Assembly (NCBI RefSeq): GCF_020144925.1
Contig: NZ_NSLC01000005.1
Span: forward strand, 186,001 to 250,000
DNA length: 64,000 nt
From: Afifella sp. IM 167
Lineage (GTDB): Bacteria; Pseudomonadota; Alphaproteobacteria; Rhizobiales; Afifellaceae
Direction: 5' to 3'
Positions 37,104 to 44,908 of this stretch are shown piece by piece (positions within the stretch are counted from its first letter, which is position 1; the number at the start of each line of letters is the position of its first letter). A model generated the notes under the pieces. That model saw only the letters and a program-made list of their open reading frames with translations, searched no databases and was not told the DNA's origin. The position numbers were made by a program, and so were the translations under genes.

Positions 37104-37925
37104 ATGTCGCGCTCGCCTGCCTCGCTTCAAGAACCGGACTTCTTCAGCAAATGGCTCCATCTGGCGCGGCGCTTTGCCCAGCCGCGCTACTGGCCCGAAT
37201 TGGGCCGGCGTATCTCGGCCAAGCTCTCGCCCAGAGAGGATTCCGCGAAGCAGGGCCGGGAAGCCGTGGCGGTATGCTCCGAGCGGGCGATTGGCATCGA
37301 GGAACTGTTCAGCCGGCTCGGCCTGCCGCAGGACGCGATTCGCGACTTCGCTGCCGAGCATCCGCAACGCGTGAGCGGTGCCCGCGAGCGCATATCCGGC
37401 GTCAAGGGACATATGGGCGGCCCGGCCGATCAGGACCTGCTCTATTCGCTCTGCCGGGCGACCGGGGCCGAGCGCGTCCTGGAGACGGGTGTGGCCTGGG
37501 GCTGGTCCAGCCTGGCCATCCTGTCGGCGATCAGCGAGCGCCCCTCCGCCCGCCTCGTCAGCATCGACCTGCCCTATCTGGAGATGGGCATGGACAAGTA
37601 TGTCGGCCTTGCCGTGCCGCAGGAGCTCAGGCGGTTCTGGTCGCTGAGGTCAGGCGCGGACCGCGATGAGCTGCCCGGCGCGCTCGCCGACTTCGCTCCC
37701 CTCGACCTTGCCCATTACGATTCCGACAAGTCGTATGACGGGCGGATGTTCGCCTATCCGCGCATCTGGGAGGCGCTGAAGCCCGGCGGCCTCCTCGTGT
37801 CGGACGACCTGCACAACAATCTCGCCTTCATCGACTTTGCCCAGTCGGTCGGCGTCGAGCCCTTCGTCCTCGCCAAGAAGAATGCCAGGGCGGACTTCGT
37901 CGGCGTTGCCAGGAAGCCGGCCTGA
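37104..37925 (+). CDS. Class I SAM-dependent methyltransferase
   Basis: 273 residues. The SAM-binding loop VLETGVAWGWSSLAILSAI is at about 130-148, followed by SIDLPYLEM. A C-terminal ALKPGGLLVSDDLHNN segment is typical of Methyltransf_24-type small-molecule methyltransferases. The acidic motif HYDSDKSYDGRM replaces the usual D-A-D-H. The substrate is unknown. It lies between tRNA-Leu and a convergent sulfotransferase, so modification of a surface glycan or secreted lipid is conceivable. Confidence 0.78.
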   Translation: MSRSPASLQEPDFFSKWLHLARRFAQPRYWPELGRRISAKLSPREDSAKQGREAVAVCSERAIGIEELFSRLGLPQDAIRDFAAEHPQRVSGARERISGVKGHMGGPADQDLLYSLCRATGAERVLETGVAWGWSSLAILSAISERPSARLVSIDLPYLEMGMDKYVGLAVPQELRRFWSLRSGADRDELPGALADFAPLDLAHYDSDKSYDGRMFAYPRIWEALKPGGLLVSDDLHNNLAFIDFAQSVGVEPFVLAKKNARADFVGVARKPA

Positions 37926-37980
37926 GGGCAGGGCGGGCGCGGCCCCCGCAGAAGCGGGCCGGCCGGCGGGAGAGACGCGG

Positions 37981-38607
37981 TTATTTGGGCTGGCCGAGAG
38001 CCTGATAGGAATCGCGGTCGTAGCCGAACATGTCGAAATCCGACTTGTAGAAATTGTAGATGAGGTCGGCGGTGCTGTCGCTCATCCCGGTCGCCGTCGG
38101 CACGGACTTCTTGTAGACCTTCATGTCGTCTTCGATCTCGGTGCCGACCATCGCCTCGATCTTCGCCTTCACCTTCCCCAGCCCCTCCTCGAAATAGAAG
38201 ATCTCCGGGTCGCCGTAGATGTATTCCGATTGCGGCCGCAGGTGGTTGCCCAGGATATAGCTCGAGGTCCGGTACCTGAGGAATTCCAGGCGGCACCATT
38301 GGTGCAGATTGAACGGGGAATATTTGTAGAGGCGCCGCGTCTTCATGCGGTAATTGAAGGCGCTGATCATCCGATTGTATGGATTGCGCACGACGCAGAA
38401 TTTATAGTCGAAGAAATCCGGCGAGAACATGTACTCGTAGATGTCTTTGTGAAAATGCTGCGGCACGCACGGCATGTCGCCGCCGAGCTTGGGATTGTAG
38501 AGCGACGGCGAGCCGAATCGGCCCAGCCATTTTTCTATCGAAGTTCCGCCGGTCTTGGGGATGTGTATGAACAGGACATTTTGGTCCTTGATACGGAATA
38601 TTGGCAT
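37981..38607 (-). CDS. Sulfotransferase family 2 domain protein
   Basis: 208 residues. The PAPS 5'-phosphosulfate loop IHIPKTGGTSIEKWL (about 14-28) and 3'-phosphate motif FCVVRNPYNRMISAFNYR (about 70-87) identify a sulfotransferase that moves sulfate from PAPS to a carbohydrate or lipid acceptor. It is rich in Tyr/Phe/Lys (YIYGDPEIFYFEE), and its DNA has visibly lower GC than the neighbours, which suggests acquisition. No PAPS synthesis genes are nearby. It is convergent with the methyltransferase (55-base gap containing a short GC hairpin). Confidence 0.87.
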   Translation of the reverse strand: MPIFRIKDQNVLFIHIPKTGGTSIEKWLGRFGSPSLYNPKLGGDMPCVPQHFHKDIYEYMFSPDFFDYKFCVVRNPYNRMISAFNYRMKTRRLYKYSPFNLHQWCRLEFLRYRTSSYILGNHLRPQSEYIYGDPEIFYFEEGLGKVKAKIEAMVGTEIEDDMKVYKKSVPTATGMSDSTADLIYNFYKSDFDMFGYDRDSYQALGQPK

Positions 38608-38904
38608 CGTTTTCCTATGAGGCGGCAGAACGTCGGGTGGGGGAGAAGTCTATGCGGGGGATCCGCTGGATCGCATGAAAGCGGCGTCCCGCTCCAGAGC
38701 CGTGATGGTTGCGGCGACTTTAGACGAAAGAAGTCTTCGTTCAAGTTCCTCTAAAGGAGCATGCCCCTCTCGCCTTCGCGCAGGCCTGGAATTCGGCGTG
38801 CCAAAAGGTGCCGCGCCCGGCTGGGCGTTCGATGCGTGCGCTCGCCGCTTTCGGCAGCGAGCGCCGCGGGCTGAAGGGAGCTGCCGGCCGAAAGCCAGCT
38901 TCGC

Positions 38905-39492
38905 TTATTCCGCCTGCGCCGCCTTCGTCTGGCGCGTCAGCCTGGCGAGCCGCTCAAGATGCGCCCCGACGAAGTCGCGCGTTGCCTGGTGCGTGAGCCG
39001 GCCTTGCTCGTCGAACCTCTCTTTCGCCCCGCCGACCATCACCTCGGGCCCGTTCACCATCACCGCATCCATGAAGACGAAGATCTGCCGCAGGTGGTGG
39101 TTGGCGAATGCCGCGCCGAGAGCACCGTTGCTGACGCCCATGATGGCGATGGGCTTGCCGGCGAAGGGCTGGTCCGGCTTGCGCGAGGCCCAGTCGATGG
39201 CGTTCTTCAGAACGCCCGGCACCGAGCGGTTGTATTCCGGCGAGGCGATGAGCACCGCGTCGGCCTGGCGCAGCGCATCACGAAAGCGCTCCGTCTCCGG
39301 CGGGAAGCCGGCGAGCCGGACATCGTCGTTGTACATCGGGATGTCGGCGAGATCGTAAATCTCGATCGTCATGCCTGCCGGCGCCAGTTCGGCGGCCGCC
39401 CGCAGCAGCGCGGTGTTGTAGGAAGCGCGCCTCAGGCTGCCCGAAAGCGCCAGAACCTTGATCGGCGTTGCCGTTTTCTCCGCCATGCTCAT
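38905..39492 (-). CDS. NAD(P)H-dependent FMN reductase
   Basis: 195 residues. Flavodoxin-like fold with the FMN phosphate loop GSLRRASYNTALLRAA (about 17-32) and the family signature SPEYNRSVPGVLKNAIDW (about 84-101). It reduces FMN for a partner oxygenase, or quinones and azo compounds. It overlaps the deacetylase gene by 4 bases on the same strand and is the last gene of the FAH-GntR-deacetylase-reductase unit. No flavin monooxygenase is present in the window. Confidence 0.88.
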   Translation of the reverse strand: MSMAEKTATPIKVLALSGSLRRASYNTALLRAAAELAPAGMTIEIYDLADIPMYNDDVRLAGFPPETERFRDALRQADAVLIASPEYNRSVPGVLKNAIDWASRKPDQPFAGKPIAIMGVSNGALGAAFANHHLRQIFVFMDAVMVNGPEVMVGGAKERFDEQGRLTHQATRDFVGAHLERLARLTRQTKAAQAE

Positions 39493-40142
39493 GCCTCCAC
39501 CGGAAGGAGCTGGTCCATGGCGGGCGTCGGCCTGCCCTTCTCCATCACGGTGCAGGAGGCGGGAAAATCCTGCACGATGTCGATGCCGCGCGCCTGGAGC
39601 TCGTCGCAGAAGCGGGCGAGGAGGTCGAGCATCCGGGCAATGTGCTGGTCGTGCAGGACGAGGACGGTCCAGTCGGCGCCTTCAAGGTCCTTGAGGGCGG
39701 TCTCGTACCAGTCCTCGTGCGGCGCCAGCCAGTCGCCCGGAACGTTGTTCCAGGTGATCACCGTATAGGCGTGTTCCTGGAGGTAGGCGATCGCCTCCGG
39801 GCTGAGGAGATGCGGGCCGAGCGCGCCGGAGCCGTTCGGCCGGAAGAACTTTCGCGGATGCGCCAGGCCGTCGATCAGCTTCTCCGTCTCGCCGATTTCG
39901 CGCTGCACCCGTTCGCGGCCGCCGTCCCGCCCCAGCGGTGTTCCGTGGGTCAGCGTGTGGTTGGCGATGTAATGGCCTTCGCTGTGGGCCCGCTCGGCAA
40001 GCGCGCGCCCGCCTTCGGCGGCGATCCGTTCGCCGACGACGAAGAAGCTCGCCTTGATGCTGCGCTCGGCCAGGAAGTCGAGGACCGCGTCGGTCGCCCC
40101 GGGCCAGGGGCCGTTGTCGAAGGTGAAGGTGAGTTTTGGCAT
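39489..40142 (-). CDS. NodB-like polysaccharide-deacetylase-family hydrolase with altered metal site
   Basis: 217 residues. A NodB-homology barrel: motif 1 is TFDNGP (7-12) where canonical enzymes have TFDDG, so a metal-ligand aspartate is Asn10; motif 2 NHTLTH keeps both histidines (His62, His66); motif 3 is RPNGSG instead of RPPYG; motif 5 is VLHD. The family includes chitin-type deacetylases and also amidases of small molecules such as cyclic imides and allantoin. With no signal peptide and its place among catabolic genes, a cytoplasmic C-N hydrolase is at least as likely as a polysaccharide enzyme. Whether it is active is open. Confidence 0.8.
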   Translation of the reverse strand: MPKLTFTFDNGPWPGATDAVLDFLAERSIKASFFVVGERIAAEGGRALAERAHSEGHYIANHTLTHGTPLGRDGGRERVQREIGETEKLIDGLAHPRKFFRPNGSGALGPHLLSPEAIAYLQEHAYTVITWNNVPGDWLAPHEDWYETALKDLEGADWTVLVLHDQHIARMLDLLARFCDELQARGIDIVQDFPASCTVMEKGRPTPAMDQLLPVEA

Positions 40143-40224
40143 CGAGCTCCTCGTCGAGCGAAAGGGCGGGCAGAGAAAGGCTGTCCGGCCGGCCGGGGCC
40201 GGCGGCGGGCATCCCCAGGATGGG

Positions 40225-40989
40225 TCAGACGCGTTCGGGGTTGCGGGTCGCGGCGCGATGGCCCGGGCCGGCCTTTGCCGCGGCGCTCTGATCCTTGAGG
40301 GCGGCGGCTTCCTCGCGGCTGCACAGGGCGGCGTGCAGAAGCCTGCCGGTCGTCGTGTAGTGTTCCACGATCAGCCGGACGGCGAGGTCGGCATCGCGCG
40401 CCAGCACCGCCTCGGCGATCTCCTCGTGCTCGTCGTAGATGTTCGGGCGGGCCGAGGGGTTGAGCCGGGCGATGCAGCGGTAGCGGTTGTTCTCGTCGTA
40501 GAGCTGGTTGCACAGGCGCAGGAGAATGGGCGAACCGCAGGCCGAGGTGAGGGCCATGTGGAAGCCCTTGTGGCAGTTCTCCCATTCGAGGTCTTTCGTG
40601 CTGCCGTCCGGGCCGAGGCGCGGCGTGCGCGCCAGCCGGTAGCGGGCGAGCACGATCGCCTCCTCCCACTCCTCCGAGCCGCGCTCCATGGCGAGCCGCA
40701 GAGCCCGCTCCTCGATGTTGCAGCGGATGGCGAGGAGTTCCTCGAACTCGCCGCTGGAGACCTCGGCGACGCGAAAGCCGCGCTGGTCGACGCGCTCCAC
40801 CAGCCCGTCGGCCGTCAGCATGGAGAGCGCCTCGCGGATCGGCGTCGCGCCGAGGCCGTAGCGCTCCCGCAGGGCTTCGATCTTCAGCTTGGAGCCGGGC
40901 GCGAAATGGCCGAGGATGACGTCGTCGCGGATGCGCGCATAGGTATCGCTGGTCCTTGAACGCGCCTTGCCGCTGCCTGCCGTCGCCAT
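40225..40989 (-). CDS. GntR-family (FCD/FadR subfamily) transcriptional regulator
   Basis: 254 residues. An N-terminal winged helix (about 12-75, LRERYGLGATPIREALSMLTADGLVE) is followed by an all-helical FCD ligand domain (about 85-225) with the metal-histidine pattern in ENCHKGFHMAL, HEEIAEAV and VEHYTTTGRLL. Such regulators usually sense an organic acid of the pathway they control. It lies between the FAH-family gene and the deacetylase gene on one strand. The likely operator is the palindromic promoter region at 41996-42060. Confidence 0.9.
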   Translation of the reverse strand: MATAGSGKARSRTSDTYARIRDDVILGHFAPGSKLKIEALRERYGLGATPIREALSMLTADGLVERVDQRGFRVAEVSSGEFEELLAIRCNIEERALRLAMERGSEEWEEAIVLARYRLARTPRLGPDGSTKDLEWENCHKGFHMALTSACGSPILLRLCNQLYDENNRYRCIARLNPSARPNIYDEHEEIAEAVLARDADLAVRLIVEHYTTTGRLLHAALCSREEAAALKDQSAAAKAGPGHRAATRNPERV

Positions 40990-41016
40990 GTTCGCTCCGT
41001 TTCTTCGCCTGCCGTC

Positions 41017-41907
41017 CTACGCGGTGACGAGATCGGGGGTCTCGACTTCCGCCGCGATCGGATTGCGGAGGGTGCCGATCTGGTCGATCTCCACCGTAAT
41101 CTCGTCGCCCGGGCGCATCCATACGGGCGGCTTGCGGGCATGGCCCACGCCGTCCGGCGTCCCGGTCGCTATAAGGTCGCCCGGCTCCAGCGTCATGATC
41201 TCCGAAAGGATGGCGATCGTCTTCGGCACGCTGAAGATCATCCGCTCCGTGTTGGATTCCTGCATGATCCGGCCGTTGAGGCGCGAGCGGATCGTCAGGC
41301 CCTTGGCGCCGGCGGGCAGTTCGTCCTTGGTGACGATCCAGGGTCCCAGCGAGCCGGTGCCGTCGAAATTCTTGCCGGCCGTCCACTGCGCCGTGCGCTT
41401 CTGGTAGTCCCGGATCGAGCCGTCGTTGAAGGCGGTGAAGCCGAAGATGACGTCGAGCGCATCCTCTTCCTTCACATGCCGGCATCTCTCGCCGACGACG
41501 ATGACGAGCTCGGCCTCGTAATCGAGGCGCTCGGAGCATTTCGGTACGATCATCGGCTCGTCCGGGCCGATCATCGAGCTCGATGCGCGCAGGAAGAGCG
41601 CCGGATAGTCCGGCACGGCGTGGCCGCCTTCCTTGGCATGGTCGGCGTAGTTGAGGCCGAGGCAGATCATCTTGCTGGCGTCGGGCAGCGGCGAAAGCAG
41701 CTTCACGCCGGCGAGCGGCTGGCGTGGAAGGTCGGCATCGCCGAGGCGCGCCTGCAGCGCTTTCTCCAGGGCAGGGCCGCCTTCGACGAGGGCGCGCACG
41801 GAACGCGGGTTGCCGGGCACGGCCTCGGTAATGTCGATCACCGTGTCGCCGTTGACGAGCGCCCCGAGGCGCGGCTCGCCGTGAGATTCGAAAACCAGAT
41901 AGCGCAT
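41017..41907 (-). CDS. Fumarylacetoacetate-hydrolase-family protein
   Basis: 296 residues from ATG 41907. The FAH fold with metal ligands Glu131 and Glu133 (RLDYEAELVIVVG) and Asp162 (TAFNDGSIRDYQ). Members hydrolyse or decarboxylate C-C bonds of oxo-acids after ring cleavage (HpcE/HpaG type isomerase-decarboxylase, fumarylpyruvate hydrolase). GTGTPDGVGHARKPPVWM near the C-terminus is the usual family block. It is divergent from the ABC importer/dioxygenase unit and 27 bases upstream of GntR. A role after the extradiol dioxygenase is the natural reading. Confidence 0.9.
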   Translation of the reverse strand: MRYLVFESHGEPRLGALVNGDTVIDITEAVPGNPRSVRALVEGGPALEKALQARLGDADLPRQPLAGVKLLSPLPDASKMICLGLNYADHAKEGGHAVPDYPALFLRASSSMIGPDEPMIVPKCSERLDYEAELVIVVGERCRHVKEEDALDVIFGFTAFNDGSIRDYQKRTAQWTAGKNFDGTGSLGPWIVTKDELPAGAKGLTIRSRLNGRIMQESNTERMIFSVPKTIAILSEIMTLEPGDLIATGTPDGVGHARKPPVWMRPGDEITVEIDQIGTLRNPIAAEVETPDLVTA

Positions 41908-41995
41908 GTGTCCTCTCGCGGCTGCCCCCGGATTTAAGGCCCGGAAAGGCCGGCCGTGTCGTGAAATGGTCGCCCCACAATTATCGACACATCTC

Positions 41996-42060
41996 ATATT
42001 CGTCAACAATATAGAAAATATCGATAAAATCTTGACCGACGAAAATGCGCCTCCTATGGT
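41996..42060 (+). promoter_or_regulatory. Promoter with flanking operator palindromes for the ABC-dioxygenase unit
   Basis: TTGACC (42032-42037), a 17-base spacer and TATGGT (42055-42060) make a good sigma-70-type promoter 76 bases upstream of the binding-protein start. Directly upstream are ATATT-CGTCAAC-AATAT (41996-42012) and TATCGATA (42019-42026). The block is AT-rich amid GC-rich genes. The palindromes are candidate sites for the adjacent GntR regulator, by position. Confidence 0.6.
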
Positions 42061-42135
42061 GCCGCCAATCTGCCGACCCGCCGCTAACGGCCGGGCCAAG
42101 AACGACAAACACGGCAGCACAAACGGGAGGAAGAC

Positions 42136-43128
42136 ATGCGCAAAACCGCTGGAATGGCGATCACCTTCGCCGCAACGCTCCTGATGGCGGGCTCCGCGCT
42201 CGCGCAGGACACGATCACCGTCGGCATGGCGGGAGGCGTCAACCAGGTGCCCTCGCTGGTCGCCGCCGACCAGGGTTTCTTCAAGGAGGAAGGCCTGAAC
42301 GTCGACATCAAGCCCGTGCCGCGCGGCAACATCGCCATCGAGGCGATCATCGCCGGCTCCATGCAGTTCGCCGAGGTCTCCGAGGTCGCCCTGCTCTCCG
42401 CCGTCGACAAGGGCATCCCGCTTCTGGCCGTCGCCGCCGCCTCCCGGGGCTTCACCGGCAAGATGGTCGGCGCCAACGATCTGGGCGAGGTCAAGGACAT
42501 CGCCGATCTCAAGGGCAAGCGCATCGGCATCCAGGTCGGCACCGGCGTCCACGGCGTCTTCCTCATGCTTCTGAAGAAGAAGGGCCTCAGCCAGGACGAT
42601 TTCAACATTGCCAATGTGCGCGTCAACGACATGCCGACGGCGATGAGCTCTCCGGGCACCTTCGACGCCGTCTTCGGCTGGGATCCGATGATGCAGCGCA
42701 CCGTCCAGGCGGGCTACGGCAAGGAAGTGATCAGCGCGGACCAGTTCCAGAAGATGGCCGGCATCACCTATCCGCTCGTTCTCGTCGCCGACAAGGCTTG
42801 GGTCGAGAAGAACCGCGAGACCGTGCAGCACTTCGTCAACGCCTATGCCAAGGCGCAGAAGTGGATCCGCGAGAACCCGGAAAAGGCGCTCGATCTCTAT
42901 GCCGGTTACATCGAGAAGGCCGGCGCTCCGCTCGACAAGGAGATCGTCCGCAACATGATGTTCGAGGTCGACAAGTTCCCCGGCGTCGAGTTCATCGACA
43001 GCGACTGGAGCGAGCTCGCCGATACGCGGGACTTCCTGAAGGAGAACGGACAGATCTCCACCAGCCCCGACATCAAGGCGATCACCGATACCTCCTTCGG
43101 CGACAAGGCCGAGGCCAGCCTCAAATAG
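42136..43128 (+). CDS. ABC transporter substrate-binding protein, NitT/TauT type
   Basis: 330 residues. Signal peptide 1-24 (core GMAITFAATLLMAGSALA, cleavage near AQ-DT). The mature protein has the SsuA/TauA/ThiY-like fold (ITVGMAGGVNQVPSLVAADQGFF; DLKGKRIGIQVGTG). Relatives bind sulfonates, nitrate, phthalate or thiamine precursors. It is first in a rightward unit with permease, ATPase, extradiol dioxygenase, CMD-like protein and MetE-like enzyme, so an aromatic acid is the likely ligand, by context. Confidence 0.9.
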   Translation: MRKTAGMAITFAATLLMAGSALAQDTITVGMAGGVNQVPSLVAADQGFFKEEGLNVDIKPVPRGNIAIEAIIAGSMQFAEVSEVALLSAVDKGIPLLAVAAASRGFTGKMVGANDLGEVKDIADLKGKRIGIQVGTGVHGVFLMLLKKKGLSQDDFNIANVRVNDMPTAMSSPGTFDAVFGWDPMMQRTVQAGYGKEVISADQFQKMAGITYPLVLVADKAWVEKNRETVQHFVNAYAKAQKWIRENPEKALDLYAGYIEKAGAPLDKEIVRNMMFEVDKFPGVEFIDSDWSELADTRDFLKENGQISTSPDIKAITDTSFGDKAEASLK

Positions 43129-43173
43129 GCTGGCCCACCTGCCCGAAGAGGCATTGCGAGAAGGCGAAGAGAG

Positions 43174-44025
43174 ATGACGGTACTCCAGGCTGACTCCCGA
43201 CTGGCGCAGATTGCCGGACCGGAGGAGGTAAAGGTGGGCGGCGGTGCAAGGGCCGCCCTCACTAACCTTGTCTACCTTGCCATTCCGATCGTCGTGCTGA
43301 TGGCGGTCTGGGAGCTGGTGGCCCGCCTTTCGGGCATGCCCCCGGCGCTCCTGCCCCCGGTCAGCGACATCTTCGCCGCGATCTTCCGGCTGGCGCGCGA
43401 GGGACTGCTCTTCGACGACATCTTCGCCTCCCTGCGCCGGCTCTTCGAGAGCGTCTTCATCGGCGCCGTTCTGGGCACCGTCGTTGGCGTCCTGATGGGC
43501 TATTTCCGGCTCTGCGAGCGGCTGCTCGCGGCGCCGCTCAACTTCCTCCTGGCGATCCCGGGAACGGCCATGTTCCCGCTCTCCATGATCTGGTTCGGCC
43601 TGACCGAGATGGCGATCATCTCCATCCTCATCTACGAGGTGGCGCTGACCGCCACGCTCAACACCTGGACGGGTGTGAAGTCGGTCGATTCCTCGCTCAT
43701 CAAGGCGGGCCGGGCTTTCGGTTCGGGCGGCATCTCGCTCTTCTGGCGGGTTTTGATCCCGGCGGCGCTGCCTTCCATCATCGCCGGCTATCGCCTCGCC
43801 TTTTCCCGGTGCTGGCGCATCCTGATCGTCGCCGAGATGCTCGTTTCCGTCTCGGCCGGCCTCGGCTACCGCATCTACTGGGGCCGCGAATACTTCAACT
43901 CCGACGTGGTCTATGGCGGTCTCCTCGTCGTGGGCATGGTCGGCCTTCTGATCGAGCGCGTCCTCCTGCGCGGCCTTGAGCTGATCACGGTCGAGCGCTG
44001 GGGCACGGTGAGGGAGCTCAGCTGA
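43174..44025 (+). CDS. ABC transporter permease, NitT/TauT type
   Basis: 283 residues. About six membrane helices (first at about 30-50). The ATPase-contact EAA-type loop is near 185-215 (SSLIKAGRAFGSGGISLFWRVLIPAALPSI), as in SsuC/TauC. It forms the inner-membrane channel with the ATPase encoded one base after its stop codon. Confidence 0.9.
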   Translation: MTVLQADSRLAQIAGPEEVKVGGGARAALTNLVYLAIPIVVLMAVWELVARLSGMPPALLPPVSDIFAAIFRLAREGLLFDDIFASLRRLFESVFIGAVLGTVVGVLMGYFRLCERLLAAPLNFLLAIPGTAMFPLSMIWFGLTEMAIISILIYEVALTATLNTWTGVKSVDSSLIKAGRAFGSGGISLFWRVLIPAALPSIIAGYRLAFSRCWRILIVAEMLVSVSAGLGYRIYWGREYFNSDVVYGGLLVVGMVGLLIERVLLRGLELITVERWGTVRELS

Positions 44026-44026
44026 T

Positions 44027-44827
44027 ATGGGCGAATTGCGTATCGACCGCCTGACGAAGACCTATGCGCGCCGGGAAGGCTGGAACGCCACCCGCTACCT
44101 GAAGGTCTTCCAGGATATTTCCTTCACCGTCCGCGACGGCGAATTCGTCAGCGTCATCGGCTCCTCCGGCTGCGGGAAGTCGACGCTCCTGTCGATTGCC
44201 GGCGGCCTCTCTCCGGCCACCAGCGGGACGATCTATGTCGACGACCGCCCGATCAAGGGCCCGGGGCTCGACCGGGGCATCGTCTTCCAGGAATTCGCCC
44301 TGTTTCCCTGGCTCACCGTCCTCGGCAACATCGCCTTCGGCCTGAAGGCCAAGGGCCTGGGCCGGAAGGAGCGCGACGAGATTGCGCGCAAATACTGCCA
44401 ACTCGTCGGCCTGTCCGGCTTCGAGGATTATCACCCGCACCGCCTCTCCGGCGGCATGCGCCAGCGTGTCGGCCTTGCCCGTGCGCTCGCCATCGAGCCC
44501 GCGGCGCTTCTCATGGACGAGCCTTTCGGCGCCCTCGACGCCCAGACCCGCGAGGCGATGCAGAACGCGCTCTCCGATATCTCTATGAAGACGAAGGGCA
44601 CGATCCTCTTCATCACCCACGACATCCGCGAGGCGATCTACCTTTCCGACAGGGTCCTCGTCCTGTCCGGTCGCCCGGCCAGCGTCGCCGACGAGCTCGT
44701 CGTCGATCTGCCCCGCCCGCGCCACCGCCACGACCCTGTCTTCCAGGAATACGAGGCCCGCCTCGAGGCCGCGATCGGCGGCGGCAGCTACGTGGCCGAA
44801 GAGGAACGCGTCGGCAAGGTTGCCTGA
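44027..44827 (+). CDS. ABC transporter ATP-binding protein, NitT/TauT type
   Basis: 266 residues. Walker A GSSGCGKST (about 45-53), Q-loop FQEFALFPW, signature [15 protein letters not shown], Walker B ALLMDEPFGALD and H-loop FITHDIREA are intact, with sequence typical of SsuB/TauB. It drives the importer formed with the two preceding products. Confidence 0.93.
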   Translation: MGELRIDRLTKTYARREGWNATRYLKVFQDISFTVRDGEFVSVIGSSGCGKSTLLSIAGGLSPATSGTIYVDDRPIKGPGLDRGIVFQEFALFPWLTVLGNIAFGLKAKGLGRKERDEIARKYCQLVGLSGFEDYHPHRLSGGMRQRVGLARALAIEPAALLMDEPFGALDAQTREAMQNALSDISMKTKGTILFITHDIREAIYLSDRVLVLSGRPASVADELVVDLPRPRHRHDPVFQEYEARLEAAIGGGSYVAEEERVGKVA

Positions 44828-44847
44828 GCCCTCACGCAACGCCGCTC

Positions 44848-44884
44848 GCCTCTCTCAGGACCCCTCGCAGGGGCCTCTCTCAGG
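44848..44884. repeat. 12-bp direct repeat with short hairpin before the dioxygenase gene
   Basis: GCCTCTCTCAGG occurs at 44848-44859 and 44873-44884, and CCCCT-CGC-AGGGG forms a hairpin between them. The element fills most of the 81-base gap between the ATPase and dioxygenase genes and could attenuate or process the transcript there. Confidence 0.55.
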
Positions 44885-44908
44885 GGCCCTGTAACGGAAA
44901 GACAAAAA

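Noticed and set aside
36656-38904. Integrative element inserted at tRNA-Leu
   Set aside because: No integrase gene and no second copy of the tRNA 3' end seen; only a small islet can be claimed.
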